Positions 10,435 to 17,001 of a DNA stretch of 64,000 nucleotides are shown in pieces (within the stretch, counting starts at the first letter, position 1; every line of letters begins with the position of its first letter). Under the pieces are notes generated by a model. That model worked only from the letters and a program-made list of their open reading frames with translations. It was not told the origin of the DNA and did not search any database. Location of the stretch: assembly GCF_004519305.1 (NCBI RefSeq), contig NZ_SOZA01000003.1:154108-218107 (forward strand). Direction: 5' to 3'. The DNA comes from Pseudomonas sp. RIT623. GTDB taxonomy: Bacteria > Pseudomonadota > Gammaproteobacteria > Pseudomonadales > Pseudomonadaceae. The translations under genes and the position numbers were made by a program.

Positions 10435-11577
10435 TTAGTGTGCCGCGGCCTGTTGCGCCTGGGCCGGCTGCACCGGCATGCCCGGGGCAAGGCCGGCCGG
10501 GCCGCCGACGATGACCTGGTCACCGGCGTGCAGGCCCTCGGTGATCTGCCAGCGCGAGCCGTGCATACCGCCGGTGCGCACGCTGCGCGCCTCGGCCAGG
10601 TTGCCGGTGCCGACCACCAGCACCCGCGCCTCGCCGTCACTGCCGCGCTGCACCGCGCGCTGCGGCACCAGGATGGCCTGCTGGTCGGTACCCTGCGGGG
10701 TGCGCACGCGCACGTACATGCCCGGCAGCAGGATGCCGTCGGCATTGTCGAAGCGACCGCGCAGGGTGACCTGGCCGGTGCCACGGTCGACCGCCACGTC
10801 GGTGAACATCAGCGCGCCCTGGCGCTGGTAGTCGGTGCCTTCCACCTGGGCGGTCAGCGCCTTGTCGTCGCCACCACCGAGCGCGCCGTCCTTGAGGGCC
10901 TGACGCAGACGCAGGGCTTCGGCGGCGGACTGGGTGAAGTCGACGTAGATCGGATCGAGCTGCTGGATGCGCGCCATCAAGGTGGCGTCGCCCTGCCCGA
11001 CCAGGGCGCCTTCGGTGGCCAGGGCGCGGCCGATGCGCCCGGAGATCGGCGCGGTGACCGTGGCATAGCCCAGGTTCAGGCGCGCGGTCTGCACGTCGGC
11101 CTGGGCCGAGCGCACGGCCGCCTGGGCGCTGCGCAACTCGGCGCTGGCGGTGTCGAAGTCCTGCTGGCTGACCGCCTCGATCTTGACCAGCGGCTCATAG
11201 CGCTTGACCCGTGCCTGGGCCTCCTGCTGCACCGCCTGGGCCCGCGCAAGATCGGCCTCGACCCGCGCCAGGGCAGCCTTGAACGGTGCCGGGTCGATCT
11301 GGAACAGCACATCGCCGGCTTTGACGTCGGCGCCTTCCTCGAAACGTTTGTGCAGGACGATGCCGGCCACCCGGGCACGCACCTCGGCCACCCGCATCGG
11401 TTCGACCCGGCCCGGCAGGGTCGAGGCCAGGGCCAGCTGTTCGCTGGCCAGCGTTACGGTCTGCACCGCAAATGCCGTTTCAGTCGCGGCCTGCTGTTCT
11501 TCAGCCGCTCCGCAGCCGGCCAGTGCTACCGCCACTGCCAGCCAGCTGACCATCCCTATTGCACGCAAATTGCTCAT
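10435..11577 (-). CDS. RND efflux periplasmic adaptor lipoprotein
   Basis: 380-residue AcrA-type adaptor, first gene of the operon that ends at 5888. A lipoprotein signal ends in LAGC. It carries AEVRARVAGIVLHKRFEEG and GDVLFQIDPAPFKAAL (first lipoyl half), a hairpin from about residue 100 to 165, then GYATVTAPISGRIGRALA (second half). The C-terminal membrane-proximal domain is complete. Unlike many Pseudomonas pumps there is no TetR or LysR gene next to it. The divergent neighbour is a Rieske protein, so the regulator is encoded elsewhere. An imperfectly understood palindrome upstream (11610-11630) could be its operator. Confidence 0.93.
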   Translation of the reverse strand: MSNLRAIGMVSWLAVAVALAGCGAAEEQQAATETAFAVQTVTLASEQLALASTLPGRVEPMRVAEVRARVAGIVLHKRFEEGADVKAGDVLFQIDPAPFKAALARVEADLARAQAVQQEAQARVKRYEPLVKIEAVSQQDFDTASAELRSAQAAVRSAQADVQTARLNLGYATVTAPISGRIGRALATEGALVGQGDATLMARIQQLDPIYVDFTQSAAEALRLRQALKDGALGGGDDKALTAQVEGTDYQRQGALMFTDVAVDRGTGQVTLRGRFDNADGILLPGMYVRVRTPQGTDQQAILVPQRAVQRGSDGEARVLVVGTGNLAEARSVRTGGMHGSRWQITEGLHAGDQVIVGGPAGLAPGMPVQPAQAQQAAAH

Positions 11578-11609
11578 GAACTCACCCGAGCCGTTAACTA
11601 AAATTGGCG

Positions 11610-11630
11610 CGAATGGTACTGGTGCATTCG
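11610..11630. promoter_or_regulatory. Candidate operator between divergent genes
   Basis: A perfect 6-bp inverted repeat, CGAATG (11610-11615) and CATTCG (11625-11630), lies about 33 bp upstream of the adaptor start, within an AT-rich stretch (11600-11665) that is the likely promoter region. Symmetry and position suggest a repressor site. No regulator can be named. Confidence 0.35.
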
Positions 11631-11757
11631 ATTTGAGTCAATTTAGTCTCATTTGAACTTTTTGTGAAATCTTGTAATCACCCTTCCGATCGTCGGCTGG
11701 GCGCAGCCTGGCTCCATGGCAGGCGTCAAATGAACACAACCTGCTGAGGAGATCCCC

Positions 11758-12114
11758 ATGACCTTCCATGCCGTGGCCAGCCTCGACCAGCTTGATGAAC
11801 ACCGTCCCCTGCGCGTCCAGGCCGGCACCGAAGACATCGTCCTGGTACGCCAGGGCGAGCGGGTGCGTGCCTACCAGGCCAACTGCCCGCATGAGGGCGC
11901 GCCACTGGAACAAGGCGCGGTCTGTGGTGGGTTGCTGATCTGCCCCTGGCACAAGGCCGCCTTCGCCGTGGACGAGGGCGCGGTATGCGAGCCCCCGGCG
12001 CTGGCCGGTTTGCGCCGGCATGCCGTGCAGGTCAGGGACGGCCAGGTATGGGGGGACGAGCAGGCGCTGCCCGAGGCCAAAGACCATTCGCTCACAGTGG
12101 ACGCGCACCTTTAG
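11758..12114 (+). CDS. Rieske [2Fe-2S] domain protein
   Basis: 118-residue single-domain protein. The two Rieske cluster motifs are Cys43-x-His45 in NCPHEGAPL and Cys62-x2-His65 in CPWHKAAF, with the spacing of the NirD/ferredoxin-like class. It should carry a high-potential 2Fe-2S cluster and act as an electron carrier or regulatory domain. Similar domains often form the N-terminus of larger FAD-dependent oxidoreductases, and this sequence stops where such a linker would start. It may therefore be a truncated form. No reductase lies next to it; the next gene is an aldo/keto reductase. The ATG at 11758 follows a clear GAGGAGA. Confidence 0.85.
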   Translation: MTFHAVASLDQLDEHRPLRVQAGTEDIVLVRQGERVRAYQANCPHEGAPLEQGAVCGGLLICPWHKAAFAVDEGAVCEPPALAGLRRHAVQVRDGQVWGDEQALPEAKDHSLTVDAHL

Positions 12115-12245
12115 GCCGCCGCCGGCCTGTGGGATGAGCCATTCGCCAGGGCCTGGAAACGGCGCCTGGCCCGCGCTTTCAAAGCAGCGCGGAACTGTGT
12201 AAAAGAGGGAACCCCTCTCAGGCTGTCAGAAAAGGATTATCTGCA

Positions 12246-13253
12246 ATGATTTACCGACCCCTCGGCCACTCCGGCCTGCAAGTCTCGGCCCTCACGCTCG
12301 GCAGCATGATGTTCGGTGAACAGACCAGCACCGAAGACTCGCTGCGCATTATCGACAAGGCCTGGGACCAGGGCATCAACTTCGTCGACACCGCCGATGT
12401 CTACAATGGCGGCCGTTCCGAGGAGATCGTCGGCGAGGCGGTGGCGCGCAACCGTCACCAGTGGATCGTCGCCTCCAAGGCCGGCTATGGTCCGGTCGAC
12501 GGCCTGCCGAACCGCAGCGGCCTGTCGCGCAAACACCTGTTCAATGCCATCGAGACCACCCTCACGCGCATGGGCACCGACTACCTGGACATCTACTACC
12601 TGCACCGCGAGGACCATTCGGTACCGCTGGAAGAGACCGTGCGCGCCATCGGCGACCTGCTGGCGCAAGGCAAGATCCGCTACTGGGGCGTGTCCAACTT
12701 CCGCGGCTGGCGCATCGCCGAAATCTGCAACGTGGCACAAAGGCTCGGCGTGGCCAAGCCAGTAGTCAGCCAGCCGCTGTACAACATCGTCAACCGCCAG
12801 GCCGAGCCCGAGCAACTCACCGCCGCCGCTTACCACGGCCTGGGCGTGGTGCCGTTCAGCCCGCTGGCCCGCGGCGTGCTCAGCGGCAAGTACGCCCCTG
12901 GCTCGACCCCGGACCAAGGCAGCCGCGCCGGGCGCCAGGACAAGCGGATCATGGAAGTGGAATGGCGCCAGGAGTCACTGGCCATCGCCCAGAAGATCCA
13001 CGCCTACACCGAGGCCAAGGGGGTCGGCATCGTCGAGTTCGCCATCGCCTGGGTGCTGAACAATCGCCTGGTCAGCTCGGCCATCGTCGGGCCGCGTACC
13101 GAAGCGCAGTGGGACACCTATGCCGGGGCACTGACCGTGAAGATCAGCACCGAGGACGAGGCGTTCATCGATTCGCTGGTGACGCCGGGGCATGCGTCCA
13201 CGCCAGGCTTCAATGACGTGGCGCATTTCGTCAGCGGGCGGTTGCCGCGTTGA
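12246..13253 (+). CDS. Aldo/keto reductase
   Basis: 335-residue NADPH-dependent oxidoreductase of the AKR superfamily, closest in pattern to the YajO/YhdN/potassium-channel beta-like group. The catalytic tetrad is complete: Asp48 and Tyr53 in VDTADVYNGGRSEE, Lys78 in VASKAGYG and His120 in YLHRED. The cofactor-binding C-terminal patch AIVGPRTEAQW is present. It reduces aldehydes or ketones; the substrate is unknown. The gene is 131 bp after the Rieske gene and may share its transcript. The start at 12246 fits the family N-terminus MIYRPLGHSGLQVS, and an AAGGATT lies upstream. Confidence 0.92.
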   Translation: MIYRPLGHSGLQVSALTLGSMMFGEQTSTEDSLRIIDKAWDQGINFVDTADVYNGGRSEEIVGEAVARNRHQWIVASKAGYGPVDGLPNRSGLSRKHLFNAIETTLTRMGTDYLDIYYLHREDHSVPLEETVRAIGDLLAQGKIRYWGVSNFRGWRIAEICNVAQRLGVAKPVVSQPLYNIVNRQAEPEQLTAAAYHGLGVVPFSPLARGVLSGKYAPGSTPDQGSRAGRQDKRIMEVEWRQESLAIAQKIHAYTEAKGVGIVEFAIAWVLNNRLVSSAIVGPRTEAQWDTYAGALTVKISTEDEAFIDSLVTPGHASTPGFNDVAHFVSGRLPR

Positions 13254-13302
13254 GATTGCGCGCCATTGCTACCTTTTACAGCAATGGCGCACAAACCGGG
13301 GG

Positions 13303-14628
13303 CTAACGGATCTGGTGCTTGTGCAGCAGGCGGTAGAATGTCGGCCTGGACACCCCCAGCACCTTCGCCGCGATGCTCAGGTTGTCGCTGTGGCGATTCA
13401 ACACATCGCACAAAGCCTGGCGCTCGGCCCGGTGCTTGTAATCCTCCAGGGTGCCCAAGGGTTGGTCCTGCTCCGGCAGCGCCTGCAGGCCCAGGTCCTG
13501 GGCCTCGATCTGGCGCCCTTCGGCCAGTACCAGGCCACGCCTGACCCGATTGGCCAGCTCACGCACGTTGCCTGGCCAGTCGTGCCGCCCCATCGCCGCC
13601 AGGGCGCCTTCACTGAACGAACGGGGTCGCCTGCCCGTCTCCTGGCTGTAGAACTGCGAAAAATGGCTGGCCAGCATCGACAGGTCGCCATGCCGATCGC
13701 GCAAGGGCGCGGTCACCACCTGCAAGACGTTGAGGCGGTAGTACAGGTCTTCGCGAAAGCGCCCTTGCCCGATCGCCTTTTCCAGGTCCACATGGGTGGC
13801 CGCCAATACCCTGACATCCACGGCAATGGGCTGGTTGCCGCCCACCCGTTCAATGTGTTTCTCCTGGAGAAAACGCAACAAGTTTGCCTGCAGCTCCAAG
13901 GGAAGATCGCCGATCTCGTCGAGAAACAGCGTGCCGCCATTGGCCGCCTCGATGCGCCCCACCTTGCGCTGGTGGGCCCCGGTGAACGCGCCCTTCTCAT
14001 GGCCGAACAGCTCGGACTGGATCAGGTGCTCGGGGATGGCGCCACAGTTGATGGCGATGAACGGCATGTCGTGGCGCTGGCTCTGCCGATGCAGCGTACG
14101 CGCCACCAGCTCCTTGCCCGTGCCGCTCTCGCCGCGGATCAGCACCGGCGACTCGGTGGGCGCCAGCTTGCCCAGCAGCTTGCGCAGTTCGCGCAGCGGT
14201 CGACTCTCGCCCAGCAGCTCATGCGCAGGCTCATTGACCTGCACGGCCCCCTTGCCACGCAGGCGCGCCATGCCGAACGCGCGCCCCAGGGTGACCTGAA
14301 CCCGCGACACATCGAACGGCAAGGTATGGAAGTCGAAAAACCATTCGCACACAAAGTCGCCGACATTCTGCAAGCGCAGCTCCTCGGCGCTGAGCACGGC
14401 GATCCATTCGGTGTTGCTGCGCTTGATCAGGTCCTTGACGGCCTCGGGATGACGCAGGTGCGAGGCCTGCAAACGCACCAGGCCCACATCGCACGGCTGC
14501 TGCAAGGCAGCGTCCAAGGTACAGCTGCGGACCTCCCAGCCGACGCTGCGCAAGCCCGGGAGCAAACGGTGGCAATCGTCGCACGGGTCGACGATCAGCA
14601 GGCGGCGGTGGGAAGCAGGTTCAAGCAT
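13303..14628 (-). CDS. Sigma-54-dependent activator with a degenerate receiver (VpsR-like layout)
   Basis: 441-residue enhancer-binding protein. The N-terminal 120 residues have the shape of a receiver (RRLLIVDPCDDCHRL) but the expected phospho-acceptor position reads VGLVRLQASH, with no Asp. The AAA+ core is intact: Walker A GESGTGKE (about 166-173), GAFTGA in the sigma-54 contact loop (about 221-226), Walker [12 protein letters not shown] and the arginine-finger region RFREDLYYRLNV. A Fis-type helix-turn-helix closes the protein (NLSIAAKVLGVSRPTFYRL). Regulation is probably by a ligand such as c-di-GMP or by another protein, as in VpsR and FleQ, rather than by phosphorylation; that is inference. 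SD AAGGAA precedes the ATG. Confidence 0.9.
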   Translation of the reverse strand: MLEPASHRRLLIVDPCDDCHRLLPGLRSVGWEVRSCTLDAALQQPCDVGLVRLQASHLRHPEAVKDLIKRSNTEWIAVLSAEELRLQNVGDFVCEWFFDFHTLPFDVSRVQVTLGRAFGMARLRGKGAVQVNEPAHELLGESRPLRELRKLLGKLAPTESPVLIRGESGTGKELVARTLHRQSQRHDMPFIAINCGAIPEHLIQSELFGHEKGAFTGAHQRKVGRIEAANGGTLFLDEIGDLPLELQANLLRFLQEKHIERVGGNQPIAVDVRVLAATHVDLEKAIGQGRFREDLYYRLNVLQVVTAPLRDRHGDLSMLASHFSQFYSQETGRRPRSFSEGALAAMGRHDWPGNVRELANRVRRGLVLAEGRQIEAQDLGLQALPEQDQPLGTLEDYKHRAERQALCDVLNRHSDNLSIAAKVLGVSRPTFYRLLHKHQIR

Positions 14629-14962
14629 GACCGTTCCTTGGCGCCAGATTTTAGTTTTTTACGTATAAACAGTTAGTTGCGACGCCAAAATTAACAGTAG
14701 CAATGAACTTGACGCCCTCCATGACCGTTGGTCAGCCCATCTGCTTCGGTAAAAGCGCTGCGGGGAATTTTCACCCAGACCTGACGTCATAGGCGCCGGG
14801 GAGACTCAGATTAAAATCGGCACAAGTAAAAAAATTTCAACGGCCATGTGACTTCAACCCTGACCTGGAGCATCAGTACGAATAACCCCGCGCTGTAGAC
14901 TTTTGAAATACTGCACCGCGGAACTTTATTTCGCTGTTTGGGACCATGAGAGAGACCGAACC
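14629..14962. other. Intergenic region between divergent genes
   Basis: No gene is seen in these 334 bp. The part nearest the sigma-54 activator is AT-rich (14650-14700). A perfect palindrome TGACC-GTT-GGTCA spans 14722-14734 and looks like a regulator site. Closer to the small gene at 14963, TTGAAA (14903-14908) and TTTATT (14925-14930), 16 bp apart, are a weak sigma-70-like pair. I cannot assign a binding protein. Confidence 0.4.
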
Positions 14963-15229
14963 ATGAATGCCCCGCTCCGTGTCAACGAAGCACTGCTGAT
15001 CGCCGACCACGCCTTCGAACCCTTCCAGTGCGTTGCCTGGGATGCACCCAATGGCACTGGTGAGCTGAGCCTGGCAGTGATCGACCGGACCAGCACCCGT
15101 ATCGGCAGCAAGCAAGTATCCTCGCGGGTCTACTCCGACCCTGCGCAATGGGCCAGCCTGATCGAGGAAGTGCGCGCGGAACTGTCGCGCAAGGGTTATG
15201 ACCTGCAACCCTGGTCCATGCCGAAGTAA
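14963..15229 (+). CDS. Conserved small protein of unknown function
   Basis: 88-residue soluble protein without signal peptide or membrane segment. It has a balanced, slightly acidic composition, a central beta-rich half (GELSLAVIDRTSTRIGSKQV) and a C-terminal amphipathic helix (ASLIEEVRAELSRKGYDLQ). The start at 14963 is preferred: a GAGAGA lies about 9 bp upstream, and the residues before it look like leader DNA. I do not recognise a named domain. It is divergent from the sigma-54 activator, with a palindrome between them, so it could be that activator's target. Codon use is like its neighbours, which supports a real gene. Confidence 0.75.
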   Translation: MNAPLRVNEALLIADHAFEPFQCVAWDAPNGTGELSLAVIDRTSTRIGSKQVSSRVYSDPAQWASLIEEVRAELSRKGYDLQPWSMPK

Positions 15230-15332
15230 GTACTGCCCCACCACAAGTGCGCGCCCTCGCGCACTTGTGCAAACATCCCTTGGGTATTTGTAACAACTTC
15301 ATACTTGCGACAAAGTGTCGCACTTGTACCGT

Positions 15333-16007
15333 TCAATTGACCGCCGCGAACTGTTCGATATGTCGATAGTCGGCCTGAAGTTGTTCGGCAAGTTGTCGTG
15401 CGCGGCCGATACGCACCGGCGCCATTTCCATATCCACCAACAGGGTGCTGCAAGGCATCGGCTGTGGCGCGCGCCATTGTTGCAAGCGGCCGTCGGTCAA
15501 TATCAAGCAGCGCTGCACCTCATGGGGCAGACGCTTGCCGCGCGCCAGCAGCCATTGGCGGGCCTCCTCCAGCGCCGCGAACAGTGGCGTCCCGCCGCCC
15601 GCGCCCAGGCCCTGCAGCCATGGCTGCAAGGCGCCTGAGGCCTTGAGCCCGTGGCGCTGCCAGTGCGGCTTGCTACCACTGGCGGTCAGCAATGCCAAAC
15701 GGGCCCGCTGCCGATAAGCCTGGTCGAACAACCCGGCCAGCAGGCCTTTGCCCTGGGCCAGGGCCTGGTGCCGACGGGTCGAGGCCGAGGCATCGACAAT
15801 CACCAGCCACAGCTCAGGGCCTTGGGCCTGGCGCTGTTGCCAGCACAGGTCACGGCGCTGGCGGGGCCGGCCCTTGAGCAGAGTCGCCAGCCAAGCGATA
15901 CGGCCGCTGTCGGCGACGCGTGCGCGACCACGGACAGTGCCCGTCAAATCACCGCCGCGCGGTCTGGCATCCGACGCCTGGGCGCTGCGCGCGCGGATGC
16001 TCAGGGC
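15333..16007 (-). CDS. VWA domain of cobalt/magnesium chelatase (ChlD-like), reached by -1 frameshift
   Basis: The open frame encodes a von Willebrand A domain with a complete MIDAS metal site: DASAST (ligands Asp and two Ser), the Thr of GGGTPL and the Asp of LTDGR. With the ATPase encoded just upstream and CobN, this forms a class-I chelatase that inserts cobalt into hydrogenobyrinate a,c-diamide. The frame has no ATG or GTG near its beginning. The first candidate start is a TTG at 15947 with only a weak GCGGTG ahead of it. However, the frame is open back to 16007, exactly the first codon after a -1 shift on the A AAA AAG heptamer of the ATPase gene. The main product is probably the C-terminal part of an ATPase-VWA fusion. 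Confidence 0.8.
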   Translation of the reverse strand, partial: ALSIRARSAQASDARPRGGDLTGTVRGRARVADSGRIAWLATLLKGRPRQRRDLCWQQRQAQGPELWLVIVDASASTRRHQALAQGKGLLAGLFDQAYRQRARLALLTASGSKPHWQRHGLKASGALQPWLQGLGAGGGTPLFAALEEARQWLLARGKRLPHEVQRCLILTDGRLQQWRAPQPMPCSTLLVDMEMAPVRIGRARQLAEQLQADYRHIEQFAAVN

Positions 16008-16030
16008 TTTTTTGCCCAGTTAGGCACCTC
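15967..16030 (-). promoter_or_regulatory. Programmed -1 ribosomal frameshift cassette
   Basis: Three elements lie in order on the minus strand. An SD-like GAGGTG (16030-16025) is followed 11 nt later by A AAA AAG (16013-16007), in phase with the ATPase codons GCA AAA AAG CCC TGA. Six nt after the heptamer, a stem pairs GCATCCG (16000-15994) with CGGATGC (15973-15967), with a few more GC pairs inside across a bulged T. A -1 slip continues into GCC CTG AGC, the VWA frame. The arrangement matches dnaX in heptamer, spacing and helper elements. A real single-base mutation is the alternative, but then the phased cassette would be a coincidence. Confidence 0.85.
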
Positions 16031-16999
16031 GCGGCGGGCCGCGCTGGTGACGACCTGGGGTGGCAATGCGCCCCAGTCGCCCTGCCCGCCCTGGGCATCT
16101 TGCCCAGGCGCTGGCCCACCGGTTGCGGGGGGCGGTGCCTCTGCAGCATCGCCGCGGCGACGATGGCGCAAGGCGAATTCGGCAACCGCCTCGACGTCCG
16201 CCTCCTCGATCGCCTGGTTGCCGCGCCAGGCGGCATGGGCCCGGGCGGCGCGCAGCCAGACCAGGTCGGCACGCAGGCCATCGACTCCGGCGGCGAAACA
16301 GCGCTCGGTGATCCAGGCCAGGGCCTGGTCGTCCAGGGCGATGCCGGCCAGGCGCTCGCGGGCAACCTGGCAACGGTCGCGCAAGGCCGCTTGCGCGTCG
16401 GCCCATTGGCCACGGAATGCTTCAGGGTCGCTGTCGAATGCCAGGCGCCGGCGAATGATCTGCTGGCGCGCCTCGGGCGCCGGCAGGCCGTCCAGGGCGA
16501 CATTCAAGCCGAAGCGGTCGAGCAGTTGCGGGCGCAACTCCCCCTCTTCCGGGTTCATCGTGCCGATCAGCACGAAGCGCGCCGCATGACGGTGGGAGAT
16601 GCCGTCGCGCTCGATACGGTTGGTTCCGCTGGCCGCCACGTCCAGCAGCAGGTCGACCAGCGGATCGGGCAGCAGGTTGACCTCGTCCACATACAGCACG
16701 CCGCCGTCGGCATGGGCCAGCACGCCAGGCGAGAAACGCGCCTGGCCCTGGCCTAGGGCGGCATCCAGATCGAGGCTGCCGACCAGGCGCTCCTCGGTCG
16801 CCCCCAGGGGCAGGGTCACGAACGGGCCATCACCCAACAGGTCGGCCAGGCCACGGGCCAGGGTGCTCTTGGCCATGCCGCGCGGGCCCTCGATCAGCAC
16901 GCCGCCGATCTTCGGGTCGATGGCGGACAGGCACAGGGCCAGCTTGAGGTCGTCGGCGCCGACAACCGCTGCCAGCGGGAATTGCACGGGTTCACTCAT
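16001..16999 (-). CDS. Cobalt-chelatase AAA+ ATPase (ChlI/CobS-like)
   Basis: 332-residue MoxR/ChlI-type ATPase. Walker A is GPRGMAKS (residues 38-45) and Walker B VLYVDEVNLL (101-110), followed by GTMNPEEGELRPQLLDRFG, the sensor region of Mg-chelatase I subunits. After about residue 285 it becomes a Pro/Gly-rich linker (APPPATGGPAPGQ), like the linker that joins the ATPase and VWA halves in ChlD/BchD. The protein ends PNWAKKP. The ATG at 16999 is 2 bp after the cobN stop. A frameshift near its end extends it into the VWA frame, for about 555 residues in total. It powers CobN-catalysed cobalt insertion. Confidence 0.93.
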   Translation of the reverse strand: MSEPVQFPLAAVVGADDLKLALCLSAIDPKIGGVLIEGPRGMAKSTLARGLADLLGDGPFVTLPLGATEERLVGSLDLDAALGQGQARFSPGVLAHADGGVLYVDEVNLLPDPLVDLLLDVAASGTNRIERDGISHRHAARFVLIGTMNPEEGELRPQLLDRFGLNVALDGLPAPEARQQIIRRRLAFDSDPEAFRGQWADAQAALRDRCQVARERLAGIALDDQALAWITERCFAAGVDGLRADLVWLRAARAHAAWRGNQAIEEADVEAVAEFALRHRRRGDAAEAPPPATGGPAPGQDAQGGQGDWGALPPQVVTSAARREVPNWAKKP

Positions 17000-17001
17000 T
17001 T

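Noticed and set aside
14903..14962. Longer form of the 88-residue protein beginning at 14903
   Set aside because: The first 20 residues lie over a probable promoter, and the SD fits the ATG at 14963.
15333..15947. VWA protein as an independent gene with a TTG start
   Set aside because: The TTG has only a weak SD and cuts off conserved linker sequence that is open upstream to the heptamer. The frameshift route explains the reading frame better. It remains a possible minor product.
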